Shown: in pieces, positions 33,531-42,638 of the stretch
Layout: each line of letters starts with the position of its first letter
Numbering within the stretch: position 1 is the stretch's first letter
Assembly (NCBI GenBank): GCA_945877815.1
Contig: CAMDWJ010000021.1
Span: 1 to 64,000 of the forward strand
Direction: 5' to 3'
DNA: 64,000 nucleotides
Source of the DNA: Caenispirillum bisanense
GTDB taxonomy: Bacteria; Pseudomonadota; Alphaproteobacteria; Rhodospirillales; UBA2165
Notes under the pieces: model-generated
What the model was told of the DNA's origin: nothing
What the model saw: the letters and a program-made list of their open reading frames with translations, nothing else
The model's database searches: none
Program-made: the position numbers and the translations under genes

Positions 33531-36164
33531 TTATCGCTGCCCTTTTGCAATCGGCCAGCGTTCCAATAACAGCGGCAGCACGGTCAGCGAACAAATCAAC
33601 GTCAGCAGGATCGAAACCGTCAGCAAGATACCCATGCTGGCGGTTCCGGGATGATCGGACAGCGCCACGGTCCCGAACGAGGCGATGGTGGTCAACGTCG
33701 AGAAGAATACGGCGCGCGGCGTTGATGTTTCGCTCACGCCGAGCGTGCTTGCTGCGCTCCGCTCGCGCAGCACTAAGTGAATTCCAGACGCGATGCCGAG
33801 CCCGAACAGCAAAGGCAGTACGATCACATTGGCGAAGTTGAACGGCATATCGAACAGGACCGAGATGCCTGCCGTCAGGATCGCGGCGAGGAACAGCGGG
33901 ACATAGATGAAGAGGATATCGCGCCAGCGCCTCAGCAGCGCGAAGGCCAGGATGGTGATGGCGGCGAACGACCACAGGCCGGCTTGGACGAAGGCGCGCA
34001 CGACCGCGTCGCCGGCTTCGAGGATGGTGACAGGCGCACCAGTGGCATGGGGGGCGAGCGTACGCACCTCCTCGACGAAAGCGCGGAGTTTCTCGCGGTC
34101 GCGCATATCGTCCTTTGGGTTCACCTCGATCATGGTCTGCCCGTTGATCGCGACCTGTCGGCTGCGTAGGGCAGTGGGGATCATGTCGAGCGTGATCTGG
34201 GTCGGTTCCAAAGTGTCTTTAAGCTCTTGCAGTCGCGCGGGAAGGGAGCCGGTCAGGGCGCGATCGAGCGCCGCCAATGCCTTCGGGTCGAGGCGCGATT
34301 GGGTCGAGAACGCCGCGATCGATGTGAGCAAACCTTGGGCCGCTTGGGCCATGGGCGCGTCTTTATTCGCCTCCACATAACGCACAATTGTGCGGCGTAG
34401 CCCGGCGATGGCGGCAAGGCGTTCTTCGTCGGTGGCCTGGACGCGGATAGGCGGCGTCGACAGTGCTGGCAACAAGGTGAAAGCGGCCGATTCGATCAGG
34501 GCGATCTTCTCGTCCTGATCCACCGGTACGTAGTTGCTGAGCGTCGTCGCATCTTCGACCAGCGGCAGCTTTCGCAGTTGTGCGGCCAGATGATCGGCCG
34601 TGACGAGATTGTCGGCCAATATTTCGATCGTATAGGGGCCGGTATTGCCCGCATCCATCATGTCCTGGATGGTTTTGATCGACTCGCTTTTGGGATTGCG
34701 CAGGTTCATCGGATCGAAGTCGAAACGGACATTGGGGACCAGGAACAGGCTGACGAGCGCGAGCGCACCGATCACCATCGTCCCGGGCTTGGCGAGGCGG
34801 TGGAGATCCCAACCGCTTTTCTCGGTGGGCGGGACGCCAAGCGATGCCTTGCCCGGCCAGATCGCCAATAGTGCAGGCAGAAGTGTGAGATTGGTGAAGA
34901 GCGCGATAAACATGCCGCCGGCCGCGATGATGCCGAGTTCGGCAAGCCCGCGGTAATCGGTCGGCACGAAAGCGAGAAATCCGATGGCTGCCGTCGCGGC
35001 CGACAGCGCAAGGGCTCCGCCGACATCGGCCGCCGATATGGCGAGGCTTTTGTTCCGGGCCTCGCCCAGACGTATTTCCTCGCGATAGCGCAGGCAGAAA
35101 TGGACGCCGAAATCCTCGCCCAATCCAATGAACAAGATGGCGAAGGCAACCGAGATCAAATTGAGTTCGCCGACCGAGACGGCGGCCCATCCGGCAGTCA
35201 GGACCAGCCCGACGAACAGGGTAATTAAGGTGGCGCCCACCAGTACGCCGGAGCGCATGCCCCAGGCCAGTAGGGCGCCGACAAGCACGAAGGACAGTAG
35301 GCTCGCCAATCCCATATTCGTGCGCAGGGTGTCGAGCTCGTCGTAATCGATGGCGACCGAGCCCGTCAGCCGCACGCGGACGCCGAAGCGGGTCTCGATT
35401 TCGAGTTTGCGCGCAATCTCATGCACCAGATCGATGGCGTCGCCGCCGGGTGCCAAGGATTCGTAGTCCAGGCGGGGATGCACGAGGATGGTTCTGAAGT
35501 CCGGCTTGTCGGTTTCGGCTGCGTTTGCGAAAAGTTTGCGCCAGAACAGCGGGCTCGGTTTGCCCGCGGCCTCTCCATCGATGGTTTTTCCGATTTCGGC
35601 GAATAGATCGGTTGTAGCTTTCGCGCCGCCGCCGCCACTTTCGCTGCTGCCCTCGGTCAGGATCAACTCAATGGTCGAGAATAGGCCGACGAGGGTCGGG
35701 TCGTTCCAGAGTTTGCCGAGGAAGGGTTGTGCCGCAACCAGGCGGTCGAGCAATCCCGAGAGATCTTCGGTGTTTTTGTAGAGCAGGCCGTTCTTGCGAA
35801 ACAAAGGCTCGGCCGCCGGATCGAAGGCTTCGCCCAAGACCGCTTCATGCTTGCGCAATTCCGCCAGCAGAAGCTCGGCCGCGTCGGCCAGTCGGTCGGG
35901 ATTGCGGCCATCGAGAACGACGGCCATCGTGGCGGACGATTGCGGGAAGGCCTTGTCGAGAGCGATCGCATTCTGGCGGAACGGTAAATCCGCCGACAGC
36001 ATGTCGTTCGAGTCTGTATTGATGCCGAGATTGCGGGCGACATAGAAACCCACCGCTACTGTGGCGACCAGCAGGATCGGCACGACCCAGCGCGCCCGCA
36101 ACGTGACCTGCGCAACCCACCATCGCGCGATTCGTCCGGCTATATCAGTATGTTCGGAGGACAT
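33531..36164 (-). CDS. hpnN: Hopanoid transporter HpnN (RND/MMPL family)
   Basis: HpnN (877 aa from the ATG at 36164) is an inner-membrane RND-type transporter needed to move hopanoids to the outer membrane. Two repeats of one helix, a large periplasmic loop and five helices are visible, with the SSD-like motif FIGLGEDFGVHFCLRYREE near residue 340-360 and a counterpart LLFGLGIASGIHLVLRER near the end. The first loop includes the GINTDSNDMLS segment typical of HpnN. Its 3' end converges on the acyl-CoA dehydrogenase gene. It is divergent from phnW, so the phosphonate module starts right beside it. Confidence 0.92.
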   Translation of the reverse strand: MSSEHTDIAGRIARWWVAQVTLRARWVVPILLVATVAVGFYVARNLGINTDSNDMLSADLPFRQNAIALDKAFPQSSATMAVVLDGRNPDRLADAAELLLAELRKHEAVLGEAFDPAAEPLFRKNGLLYKNTEDLSGLLDRLVAAQPFLGKLWNDPTLVGLFSTIELILTEGSSESGGGGAKATTDLFAEIGKTIDGEAAGKPSPLFWRKLFANAAETDKPDFRTILVHPRLDYESLAPGGDAIDLVHEIARKLEIETRFGVRVRLTGSVAIDYDELDTLRTNMGLASLLSFVLVGALLAWGMRSGVLVGATLITLFVGLVLTAGWAAVSVGELNLISVAFAILFIGLGEDFGVHFCLRYREEIRLGEARNKSLAISAADVGGALALSAATAAIGFLAFVPTDYRGLAELGIIAAGGMFIALFTNLTLLPALLAIWPGKASLGVPPTEKSGWDLHRLAKPGTMVIGALALVSLFLVPNVRFDFDPMNLRNPKSESIKTIQDMMDAGNTGPYTIEILADNLVTADHLAAQLRKLPLVEDATTLSNYVPVDQDEKIALIESAAFTLLPALSTPPIRVQATDEERLAAIAGLRRTIVRYVEANKDAPMAQAAQGLLTSIAAFSTQSRLDPKALAALDRALTGSLPARLQELKDTLEPTQITLDMIPTALRSRQVAINGQTMIEVNPKDDMRDREKLRAFVEEVRTLAPHATGAPVTILEAGDAVVRAFVQAGLWSFAAITILAFALLRRWRDILFIYVPLFLAAILTAGISVLFDMPFNFANVIVLPLLFGLGIASGIHLVLRERSAASTLGVSETSTPRAVFFSTLTTIASFGTVALSDHPGTASMGILLTVSILLTLICSLTVLPLLLERWPIAKGQR

Positions 36165-36303
36165 GTTCCGCACTAAGCCATGAGGGGCTTGGATGTGGCA
36201 AGGCCTCTCGGGGTGGTCATGGCCCGGTCGATGATCCTTTGCTATGGTCCGTTCCCATTGAGCCCATACGACCAGCACCGATGCTGGACCAGAGTAGGAA
36301 AAA

Positions 36304-37425
36304 ATGAACGTTCCTTTGTTGCTGACGCCGGGGCCCCTGACCACATCCGGCAGCGTGAAGCGCGCCATGCTGCGCGATTGGGGTTCGCGCGATCAGGGCT
36401 TCATCGCACTGACCGCGCGGGTGCGCGCCGCACTTGTGCGGATCGCGGGCGCCGATCCGGAGGAAGGCGTCTATTCCTGCGTGCCGATCCAGGGTAGCGG
36501 TACATTTGCCGTCGAGGCGACGATCGATACGCTGGTGCCGCGCGGAGCCGCGGTGCTCGTGCTGGCGAACGGCGCGTATGGCGAACGCATTGCGAAGATC
36601 GCCGAACGCCTGCAGCGAACATGCACAATCTATCGGACCGAGGAAACCGAACCGCCGTCGCCCGCCGATATCGACAAGCTGCTGCAGGACGATCCGGCCC
36701 TATCGCATATCGTCATGGTCCACTGCGAAACCACGGCCGGCATCCTCAATCCGTTGGCCGAGATCGCCGAGGTCGTATTGCGCCACGGACGCGCCCTGAT
36801 CGTCGATGCGATGAGTTCCTTTGGCGCCTTGCCCATCGATGTTACCCGCCTGGGCCTGACGGCAGTGATCGCTTCGTCCAACAAATGCCTGGAAGGCGTG
36901 CCCGGCATGGGGTTCGTGATTGCGCGCACGGACGCGCTGCGCGCGGCGGAGGGGAACGCCGTCTCGCTCAGTCTCGATCTCGCCGAGCAGTGGCAATATA
37001 TGGAAAAGACCGGGCAATGGCGTTTCACGCCGCCGACCCACGTGTTGGCCGCCTTCGATCAGGCGGTCACGGAATTCGAGGAAGAAGGGGGCGTCGAAGG
37101 GCGTGGTCGGCGCTATGCCGAGAATTGCCGCGTGCTGGTCAACGGCATGACGGCGCTCGGCTTCGAGCCGCTGCTGTCGCACAACCTGCAAGCCCCGATC
37201 ATCGTGACCTTTCGCACACCCGCGGATCCGAACTACGAGTTCGAGCGTTTCTATAATGCGTTGCGTGCGCGCGGCTACGCCATCTATCCGGGCAAACTGA
37301 CCAAGGCCGATTCTTTTCGCATCGGCTGCATCGGACGAATCTATCCGAAGGACCTCGAGGGGGCGATCGCCGCCGTCAAATCGGTCGTCGAGGAAATGGG
37401 TATCAAGAGACTCGGGAAAGCCTAG
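36304..37425 (+). CDS. phnW: 2-aminoethylphosphonate aminotransferase
   Basis: PhnW (373 aa) is a PLP enzyme that interconverts phosphonoacetaldehyde plus alanine with 2-aminoethylphosphonate (AEP) plus pyruvate. The start LLLTPGPLTTS, the PLP-interacting Asp168 (IVDAMSSFG) and Lys194 (SSNKCLEGVPG) are diagnostic. In degradation PhnW is normally next to phosphonatase (PhnX); here it is beside phosphonopyruvate decarboxylase and PEP mutase, so it most likely works in the biosynthetic direction. Its stop codon overlaps the decarboxylase stop on the other strand (CTAG). Confidence 0.93.
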   Translation: MNVPLLLTPGPLTTSGSVKRAMLRDWGSRDQGFIALTARVRAALVRIAGADPEEGVYSCVPIQGSGTFAVEATIDTLVPRGAAVLVLANGAYGERIAKIAERLQRTCTIYRTEETEPPSPADIDKLLQDDPALSHIVMVHCETTAGILNPLAEIAEVVLRHGRALIVDAMSSFGALPIDVTRLGLTAVIASSNKCLEGVPGMGFVIARTDALRAAEGNAVSLSLDLAEQWQYMEKTGQWRFTPPTHVLAAFDQAVTEFEEEGGVEGRGRRYAENCRVLVNGMTALGFEPLLSHNLQAPIIVTFRTPADPNYEFERFYNALRARGYAIYPGKLTKADSFRIGCIGRIYPKDLEGAIAAVKSVVEEMGIKRLGKA

Positions 37426-38561
37426 GTTTTCGCCAGGAACGCCTTGAAGCGCCGCGCGACTTCCGGCGGTTTCACGGTCGGGCGGCCGAGCGGGTTGAGC
37501 GAGCCCGCCGAAATCTTCACGCGGATTAGATGCGGCCCCTCGGACCCGCGTGCCGCCGCCAAAGCTTCCTTGAAACCGCCCGTCTCGTCGCAGGTCCAGG
37601 CGGTGCGATAGCCGCAAGCCTGGGCGATCACCGCGAAATCGATATTCGGACTGACGGTCGCCTGGCCGCCGGTCGAATCGTGCATGCCGTTGTCGAGCAG
37701 AAGATGGATTAGGTTGCGCGGGGCATAGGCGCCGATGGTCGCGAAGGTGCCCATCTTCATGAGGGCCGCACCATCGCCGTCGAGCACCACGATTGGTTTG
37801 TCGCTGTTGAGCGCCACGCCGAGGCCCATGCCGGCAGCGCAGCCCATTGAGCCGACTTGATAGATATGCTGTTCGCGGTCAGCCAGGGTGAACAACTCGC
37901 GCCCGCATTTTCCTGTCGTCGCGATGATGCCGGTTCGCTCGTCGACGGCTTTCAGCAGTTCTTGGAGGATTTCGAAGCGTGGCGGCTGGGCCTTGCCGGT
38001 GGCGAGGTCGTATTCCGCACCGATCGGGCGCTTCGCCGGAGCCGGCGCCTCGAGCTTCGAATCGGCTACGGTGTCCTTTTCCATGATCATGCCGAAGGGT
38101 AGGTCGGTTTCGGCCATGACCTTTTCCGCAGCGTCGAGCAGGGGCGCCACTTCCTCCGCCATGCGCGGAAAGGTCATGCAGCGCACGCGCACCAATTCCA
38201 TCATGGATTGGGTGATTTGGCTCATCAGTTCGTGCTGCGGCTCGTCGGCGATGCCGGGTTGCCCGCGCCAGGTCGTGATCAGCAAGGTCGGGATGCGGAA
38301 CGGAAAATTGAGCGAGGTGAGCGGATTGATGCAATTGCCGAGGCCGGAATTCTGGCACATCACGACAGTCTTGCGGCCTGCGAGCCAGGCGCCGGCGGCG
38401 ATCGCGATCGCTTCGCCTTCGGAAGCCGCGCCGACATAGTCGGTCATGTTCGAGCTGATCGCCCGATTGATGAAGGGGGTTAGGAACGAGCAGGGTACGC
38501 CGGTATAGAAATCGTATCCGCGCTGATGCGCGGGCACGATGAAATCGTCAGCTTGGATCAT
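37422..38561 (-). CDS. Phosphonopyruvate decarboxylase
   Basis: The enzyme (379 aa from the ATG at 38561) is a ThDP-dependent decarboxylase that turns phosphonopyruvate into phosphonoacetaldehyde, the step that pulls PEP mutase forward. Characteristic segments are YTGVPCSFLTPFIN at the N-terminus, the active Glu in AASEGEAIAIAAGAWLAGRK, and the ThDP motif GDGAALMKMGTFATIGA...LLLDN. It shares the strand with the PEP mutase fusion downstream of REP-like hairpins. The enzyme is known as AepY/Ppd in other clusters. Confidence 0.92.
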   Translation of the reverse strand: MIQADDFIVPAHQRGYDFYTGVPCSFLTPFINRAISSNMTDYVGAASEGEAIAIAAGAWLAGRKTVVMCQNSGLGNCINPLTSLNFPFRIPTLLITTWRGQPGIADEPQHELMSQITQSMMELVRVRCMTFPRMAEEVAPLLDAAEKVMAETDLPFGMIMEKDTVADSKLEAPAPAKRPIGAEYDLATGKAQPPRFEILQELLKAVDERTGIIATTGKCGRELFTLADREQHIYQVGSMGCAAGMGLGVALNSDKPIVVLDGDGAALMKMGTFATIGAYAPRNLIHLLLDNGMHDSTGGQATVSPNIDFAVIAQACGYRTAWTCDETGGFKEALAAARGSEGPHLIRVKISAGSLNPLGRPTVKPPEVARRFKAFLAKT

Positions 38562-38582
38562 CGGAATCCCCCTAATATCGTC

Positions 38583-38606
38583 ATGCCCGGGCAAGGACCC
38601 GGGCAT
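38583..38606. repeat. REP-like hairpin
   Basis: ATGCCCGGG and CCCGGGCAT form an exact 9-bp stem around CAAGGA, just upstream of the decarboxylase gene. It belongs to the same short palindrome family as the paired elements at 38706-38837 and 41442-41542. Confidence 0.7.
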
Positions 38607-38705
38607 CCATCTTAACTGTGCCGCAGGGTAAGAAGCTGGATGGCCGGGTCAAGCCCACTGCCGTCCGGCTTAAAATGTTTCCGGGCGGCATAAAATAGGT
38701 CCGTC

Positions 38706-38837
38706 ATGGCCGTACTTGTTACGGCCATCCACGAATCGGTGAGCGGATCATGCAGGCGAAACCGAGTATCCGCGCTCCCGCGGCCTTTTCGCGCTACTGC
38801 GCTTTTGTCCGTGGATGCCCGTAACAAGTACGGGCAT
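38706..38837. repeat. Paired REP-like hairpins (BIME-like element 1)
   Basis: Two hairpins lie in opposite orientation: ATGGCCGTA-CTTGT-TACGGCCAT (38706-38728) and ATGCCCGTA-ACAAG-TACGGGCAT (38815-38837). One is roughly the reverse complement of the other, and CCACG/GTGG borders them on the inside, as in bacterial interspersed mosaic elements. No gene is visible from 38562 to 38893. Confidence 0.75.
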
Positions 38838-38893
38838 CACGGCGGAGTTTAAACGGCACAGCCACGACGAAGCTCGGCCATGACCGATGAGCG

Positions 38894-40555
38894 TTACAGG
38901 AATTTCTGGGCGTTTTCGAGATCGGTGGCGTTGTCGACGTCGAGCCAATGACCGGTGACGTAAAGTACGCGGACATCGGCGCTGCCCGCGACCAGCCGGC
39001 TGAACAGCATGTTCAGATCGGCGCGGTCGAGGCTTCCCTCGGCGCGCATGGCGGCGAGCTCGGCTTTCACTCGTTCGGCGCCCTTGGCCGATAGCTTGGC
39101 GAGACCGATCCATTCGCCGTGCACGTTGTCTTCGTCGAGATCGCGCCCGATGCGTTGCACCGTGACCGGGCCATCGTCGAGATAGTGGGTCTTGAAGGCG
39201 CGCGAGCCTTGAACAAGATCGCGCACGTGGCTATGCGGATCGGGATCGCGTTCGCGCCACAATGCATCGACGGCGAGCACGATATCGCCTTCGGATTCGA
39301 TCAGCAGCGGCAGGATATAGTGGCGGAATAGGATGTCGCCGTAGGAAAGAACACACTCGCCTTTGAGGAACTTCTCGGCGCAGGCCAAGGTCGCGGCTTC
39401 GCCGGTGACCATGTAACGGTCGTTATCGACATAATCGATCGACGGAAGGTTCACGGTTTCCTTCTTGTAGCCGCGCACCACCGCGATCTCGCGGATTTTT
39501 TCCTCGTTGAGAGTCGATACCATGCGGCGCAGCAGGGGCTGGCCACGGATGTCGATCATGCATTTGGGGTGATGTTCGGTCAGTCCGCCAAGCTCGTTGC
39601 CGCGCGACGCCGCGAGGATGATGGCGCGTGGGCCGGATTTCGTGGTCGGAAGGTAGCGTTTTTCGGCCTGGGCAAGTTCATCGTTCTCGGCCAGACGGAA
39701 AATATCATCCACCGTCGCGATCTCGTCTTCGACGCCGCCGAGATATTGTTCGCGCTGAATACGGCGCGACACTTCGCGCATCGCGGCGATGGAGGCTCGG
39801 ATATTGTGGTTCGCCCAGATGACGACCGAGGTCTTGGCGTCGCGGAACTCCTGGGTCGGCGTTTTGTAATAGGTGGTCGGCACGATGACGACCGGCGACC
39901 GGTTTGCCCATTCCTTGAGGAAGGTCAGGATCTCCTGCGCGTCGCGTCGCTTGGAATGGATCAGGATGCCGTCGGCGCCGGCCTTGCGGTAGGCCTCGGC
40001 GCGCTTCAGCGCCTCTTCCATGCCCCAGCCTGAGATCAAAGCCTCGACCCGCGCGACGATGGAGAAATCGGGATCTTCCTGGCTGTCCTTGCCGGCTTTG
40101 ATCTTGCCGCAAAACTCGTCGATATCGGCGAGCGGCTGCCCCTCGCCGATGAAGGAATTGGTTTTGGGGAACAGCTTGTCTTCGATGCAGATGCCGCCAA
40201 TGCCGCGTTGGCACAGTTTCTGGACGGCGCGGCGCATATTGTTGAAATTGCCGTAGCCGGTATCGCCATCGACCAGGATCGGAATCTTGGTGGCGTCGGC
40301 CATGAATTCCAGGACTTCCAGAACCTGGGTCCACGACGCCTCGTTGCTGTCGCGCACGCCGAGTGCGGCGGAAATCGACAGACCCGAGGCCCAGATGCCC
40401 TTGAAGCCCGATTCCTCGGCGATTTTCGCCGAAATGCCGTTATGGGCTTCCATCAAGAATTCGGTTTCGGCCGAGACCAATAGCTCGCGGAGCTGGCGGA
40501 ACTTGCTCGGTGCCGGCTGCGGAATCGGGGTCGTCTCGCTTTTGATAGCGCGCAT
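38894..40555 (-). CDS. PEP mutase fused to a nucleotidyltransferase (PepM-PntC type)
   Basis: The protein (553 aa from the ATG at 40555) has two domains. Residues about 15-290 are phosphoenolpyruvate phosphomutase, which makes the C-P bond of phosphonopyruvate; VDGDTGYG (95-102) and the diagnostic [10 protein letters not shown] (125-134) are present. From about 305 to the end is a nucleotidyltransferase ([20 protein letters not shown], then SYGDILFR and [11 protein letters not shown]). Such fusions are known for PntC, which makes CMP-2-aminoethylphosphonate for phosphonolipid or phosphonoglycan synthesis. The open frame continues upstream without supporting homology and overlaps the PhyH gene. 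Confidence 0.92.
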   Translation of the reverse strand: MRAIKSETTPIPQPAPSKFRQLRELLVSAETEFLMEAHNGISAKIAEESGFKGIWASGLSISAALGVRDSNEASWTQVLEVLEFMADATKIPILVDGDTGYGNFNNMRRAVQKLCQRGIGGICIEDKLFPKTNSFIGEGQPLADIDEFCGKIKAGKDSQEDPDFSIVARVEALISGWGMEEALKRAEAYRKAGADGILIHSKRRDAQEILTFLKEWANRSPVVIVPTTYYKTPTQEFRDAKTSVVIWANHNIRASIAAMREVSRRIQREQYLGGVEDEIATVDDIFRLAENDELAQAEKRYLPTTKSGPRAIILAASRGNELGGLTEHHPKCMIDIRGQPLLRRMVSTLNEEKIREIAVVRGYKKETVNLPSIDYVDNDRYMVTGEAATLACAEKFLKGECVLSYGDILFRHYILPLLIESEGDIVLAVDALWRERDPDPHSHVRDLVQGSRAFKTHYLDDGPVTVQRIGRDLDEDNVHGEWIGLAKLSAKGAERVKAELAAMRAEGSLDRADLNMLFSRLVAGSADVRVLYVTGHWLDVDNATDLENAQKFL

Positions 40556-40639
40556 TAAGTAATCTACCGGATTTGCTTCGGCGGGAAATTCGACTATTTT
40601 CCCCCAAGAATCCAGCGAAAACAGCGAGATAACCAGAAC

Positions 40640-41398
40640 ATGCTGCACGCACCGGTTCTGACCAAGGATCAAATCGATAGTTTTCACCAGAACGGCTATG
40701 TCTTCGTGCCGGGCGCATTTGCGCCCGCGGAGGCGCATATGCTTGATGTTTGGGCCCGCGATCTCGCCGAACGGCCCGAGCAGGTGGGCAGTCATTGGGT
40801 CTATCACGAGCCGAGCCTGCGGGGTGACGGAACCCAGCTCATCAATCGTATCGAGAACATGACCCCGTTCCATGCCGGCTACCGCAATCTTGCCGAATCG
40901 TTGCGCGCAGGGATCGGCCAGCTGCTGGGCGAGGAAGCCGTCCTGTTCAAGGACAAGATCAATTTCAAGATGCCGGGCGGCGATGGTTTCAAACCGCATC
41001 AGGACGCCCAAGCGGGATGGGAAACCTATGCCCGTTATTATATCAATGCGATGGTCACCATCGACGAGGCGACCAGCGAAAACGGCTGCCTAGAAGTAGC
41101 CAAGCGGCCGGACGCGAAACTGGTCGGCAACGAGTGGGAACCGCTGACCATCGAACAGACGGCATCGATGGATTTCAAAATGCTGCCGACCAAGCCGGGC
41201 GACGTGCTTTATTTCGACGCCTACGTGCCGCATCGCTCCGAGCCGAACACCAGTGACAAAATCCGCCGCATCTATTTCGCGACCTATAATCGCCTGTCCG
41301 AAGGCGACTTTCTCGAACGCTATTACGCGGACAAGCGCCAGAGCTTTCCGCCCGATATCGAGCGGATTGCCGGCAAGGAATACGTCTACCGGGTTTGA
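40640..41398 (+). CDS. PhyH-family Fe(II)/2-oxoglutarate oxygenase, PhnY-like
   Basis: The enzyme (252 aa) belongs to the phytanoyl-CoA dioxygenase family. The metal site is His120-x-Asp122 (KPHQDAQ) with distal His198 (YVPHRSEPN), and Arg210 probably binds 2-oxoglutarate. PhnY, which hydroxylates 2-aminoethylphosphonate at C1, is in this family, and the neighbours make AEP, so hydroxylation of AEP or of an AEP-bearing product is likely. It is divergent from the PEP mutase fusion with 84 bp between starts, suggesting one shared control region. The exact substrate is inferred. Confidence 0.85.
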   Translation: MLHAPVLTKDQIDSFHQNGYVFVPGAFAPAEAHMLDVWARDLAERPEQVGSHWVYHEPSLRGDGTQLINRIENMTPFHAGYRNLAESLRAGIGQLLGEEAVLFKDKINFKMPGGDGFKPHQDAQAGWETYARYYINAMVTIDEATSENGCLEVAKRPDAKLVGNEWEPLTIEQTASMDFKMLPTKPGDVLYFDAYVPHRSEPNTSDKIRRIYFATYNRLSEGDFLERYYADKRQSFPPDIERIAGKEYVYRV

Positions 41399-41441
41399 CG
41401 CGCGGGGCGGCAGAGACTCGGACTCCAAAAATAGGTTCATC

Positions 41442-41542
41442 ATGGCCGCACTTGTTGCGGCTATCCACGGTTAGAGGCGCGTCCGCGCCGATGTGATGAT
41501 TGCTGTAACTTCGACGTGGATGCCCGGACCAAGTCCGGGCAT
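41442..41542. repeat. Paired REP-like hairpins (BIME-like element 2)
   Basis: ATGGCCGCA-CTTGT-TGCGGCTAT (41442-41464, one mismatch) and ATGCCCGGA-CCAAG-TCCGGGCAT (41520-41542, exact) reproduce the arrangement of element 1 in the same order. The two elements therefore flank the PEP mutase and PhyH genes. Confidence 0.75.
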
Positions 41543-41766
41543 GACGACCCATAGTAAATATAAATAATCCCCGTTTAATTGGAATTATTTTCTTGACTCG
41601 CGTGGGCCGTCCGCGTTAGACTGACCGCCATTCATTGCCTTCGAAGTCTCTGCATCGCACAGTTCCGAAACTCGGACGGTGCGTGTGGGGGAGATTCTGT
41701 CCGGGCCGGTCTAAGAAAAAGAAATGTCGATTGGGTGTTTGGTTCCTGTCGATCGCCGGACTATCG

Positions 41767-41843
41767 AATGTCGATCCGATGTCGATGAAATGTCGATGCG
41801 ATGTCGATCCAATGTCGACGAGATGTCGGCCCGATGTCGATGT
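41767..41843. repeat. Seven tandem 11-bp repeats
   Basis: Seven consecutive units of the form (G/A)ATGTCGATCC occupy 41767-41843, each exactly 11 bp with only the last few bases varying. The array lies between the convergent PhyH and nucleotidyltransferase genes. The rest of 41543-41882 holds no convincing gene. Confidence 0.85.
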
Positions 41844-41882
41844 ATCGGAACAAAAATATCGCGAAAATCTTGGATTTTTGGA

Positions 41883-42638
41883 TCAGCGGGTTCCGATTTT
41901 CTCGATCGAGGGCAGGACGATGTCGCGCGCTTTGGCGACGTCTTCGGGAAAATCGATCTCGATCCACGGAAGATCTGTCACGTCGCAGATGCCGAAGGTG
42001 CCGGACGGCTGGCCGCGTACCAGATCGCGGACCGCATCCTCCATCGGACGGTTGCGCCCTCCTGCTGACACGAAATGATCGAGCCGGTCGGCAAGTTGGC
42101 CGGCAATCGTCGGTGTCAGTTTCAGGAAGCCGACCCATTCGCCGAAGCCATCAAAGGTGTCGCTGACGATCTTGCCGAACTCGGCCGGGAACCCGCCCTG
42201 CAGGCAGATTTTAACCGGTTCATCGCCGGGCTCGATGTCGCGATCGTAGAGCAGGCAATTCGGTATGGCCGTGCGGACCAAGCGTCCCAATACATCGGGG
42301 TGATACAGAACATCTGCGTCCATGAAGATCACCTCGGCGCCGCTTCGCAGCACGTCGCGCGCGCACCAGAGCGACACCGCGCTGCCCTCGCGGTAATCGG
42401 GATTCTCGACGAAGCTCACGAAGCGGTCGTGATCGAGCTTGCGGATCGCGGCCTGCAATTCCTCGGCATGATAGCCGACGACAAGTGTCAGGCTCGTGAT
42501 GCCGACGCTTTTCATGGTGGCGAGATGGCGTTCGATCAGCGTCTTGCCGCCGAATTCCAGCAGGCTTTTCGGTTTGGCGGTCGGGTCGCCGCCGAACAAA
42601 CGTTGACCAACACCGGCCGCGAGCATGATTGCGTGCAT
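41883..42638 (-). CDS. Nucleotidyltransferase (LicC/PntC-like)
   Basis: The protein (251 aa) is a stand-alone NTP transferase. It opens with MHAIMLAAGVGQRL, has a lysine-bearing KPKSLLEFGGKTLIERHL segment, and the metal-binding FMDADVLYHP, as in enzymes that activate sugar-, choline- or aminoethylphosphonate-type substrates with CTP or another NTP. Its ATG overlaps the hpnA stop (TGATG), so it is translated together with hpnA. This links it to hopanoid side-chain work or to the phosphonate module. Which donor and acceptor it uses cannot be told from sequence. Confidence 0.85.
   Translation of the reverse strand: MHAIMLAAGVGQRLFGGDPTAKPKSLLEFGGKTLIERHLATMKSVGITSLTLVVGYHAEELQAAIRKLDHDRFVSFVENPDYREGSAVSLWCARDVLRSGAEVIFMDADVLYHPDVLGRLVRTAIPNCLLYDRDIEPGDEPVKICLQGGFPAEFGKIVSDTFDGFGEWVGFLKLTPTIAGQLADRLDHFVSAGGRNRPMEDAVRDLVRGQPSGTFGICDVTDLPWIEIDFPEDVAKARDIVLPSIEKIGTR

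Noticed and set aside
40556-41011. N-terminal extension of the PEP mutase fusion
   Set aside because: It runs antisense through the PhyH gene and lacks similarity to PEP mutase; the ATG at 40555 gives the expected start.
41767-41843. Possible CRISPR array
   Set aside because: Units are 11 bp and directly adjacent without spacers, and no cas genes are present.
41635-42078. Plus-strand frame across the 11-bp repeats
   Set aside because: Its sequence is made of the translated repeat and antisense of the nucleotidyltransferase; no start signal.
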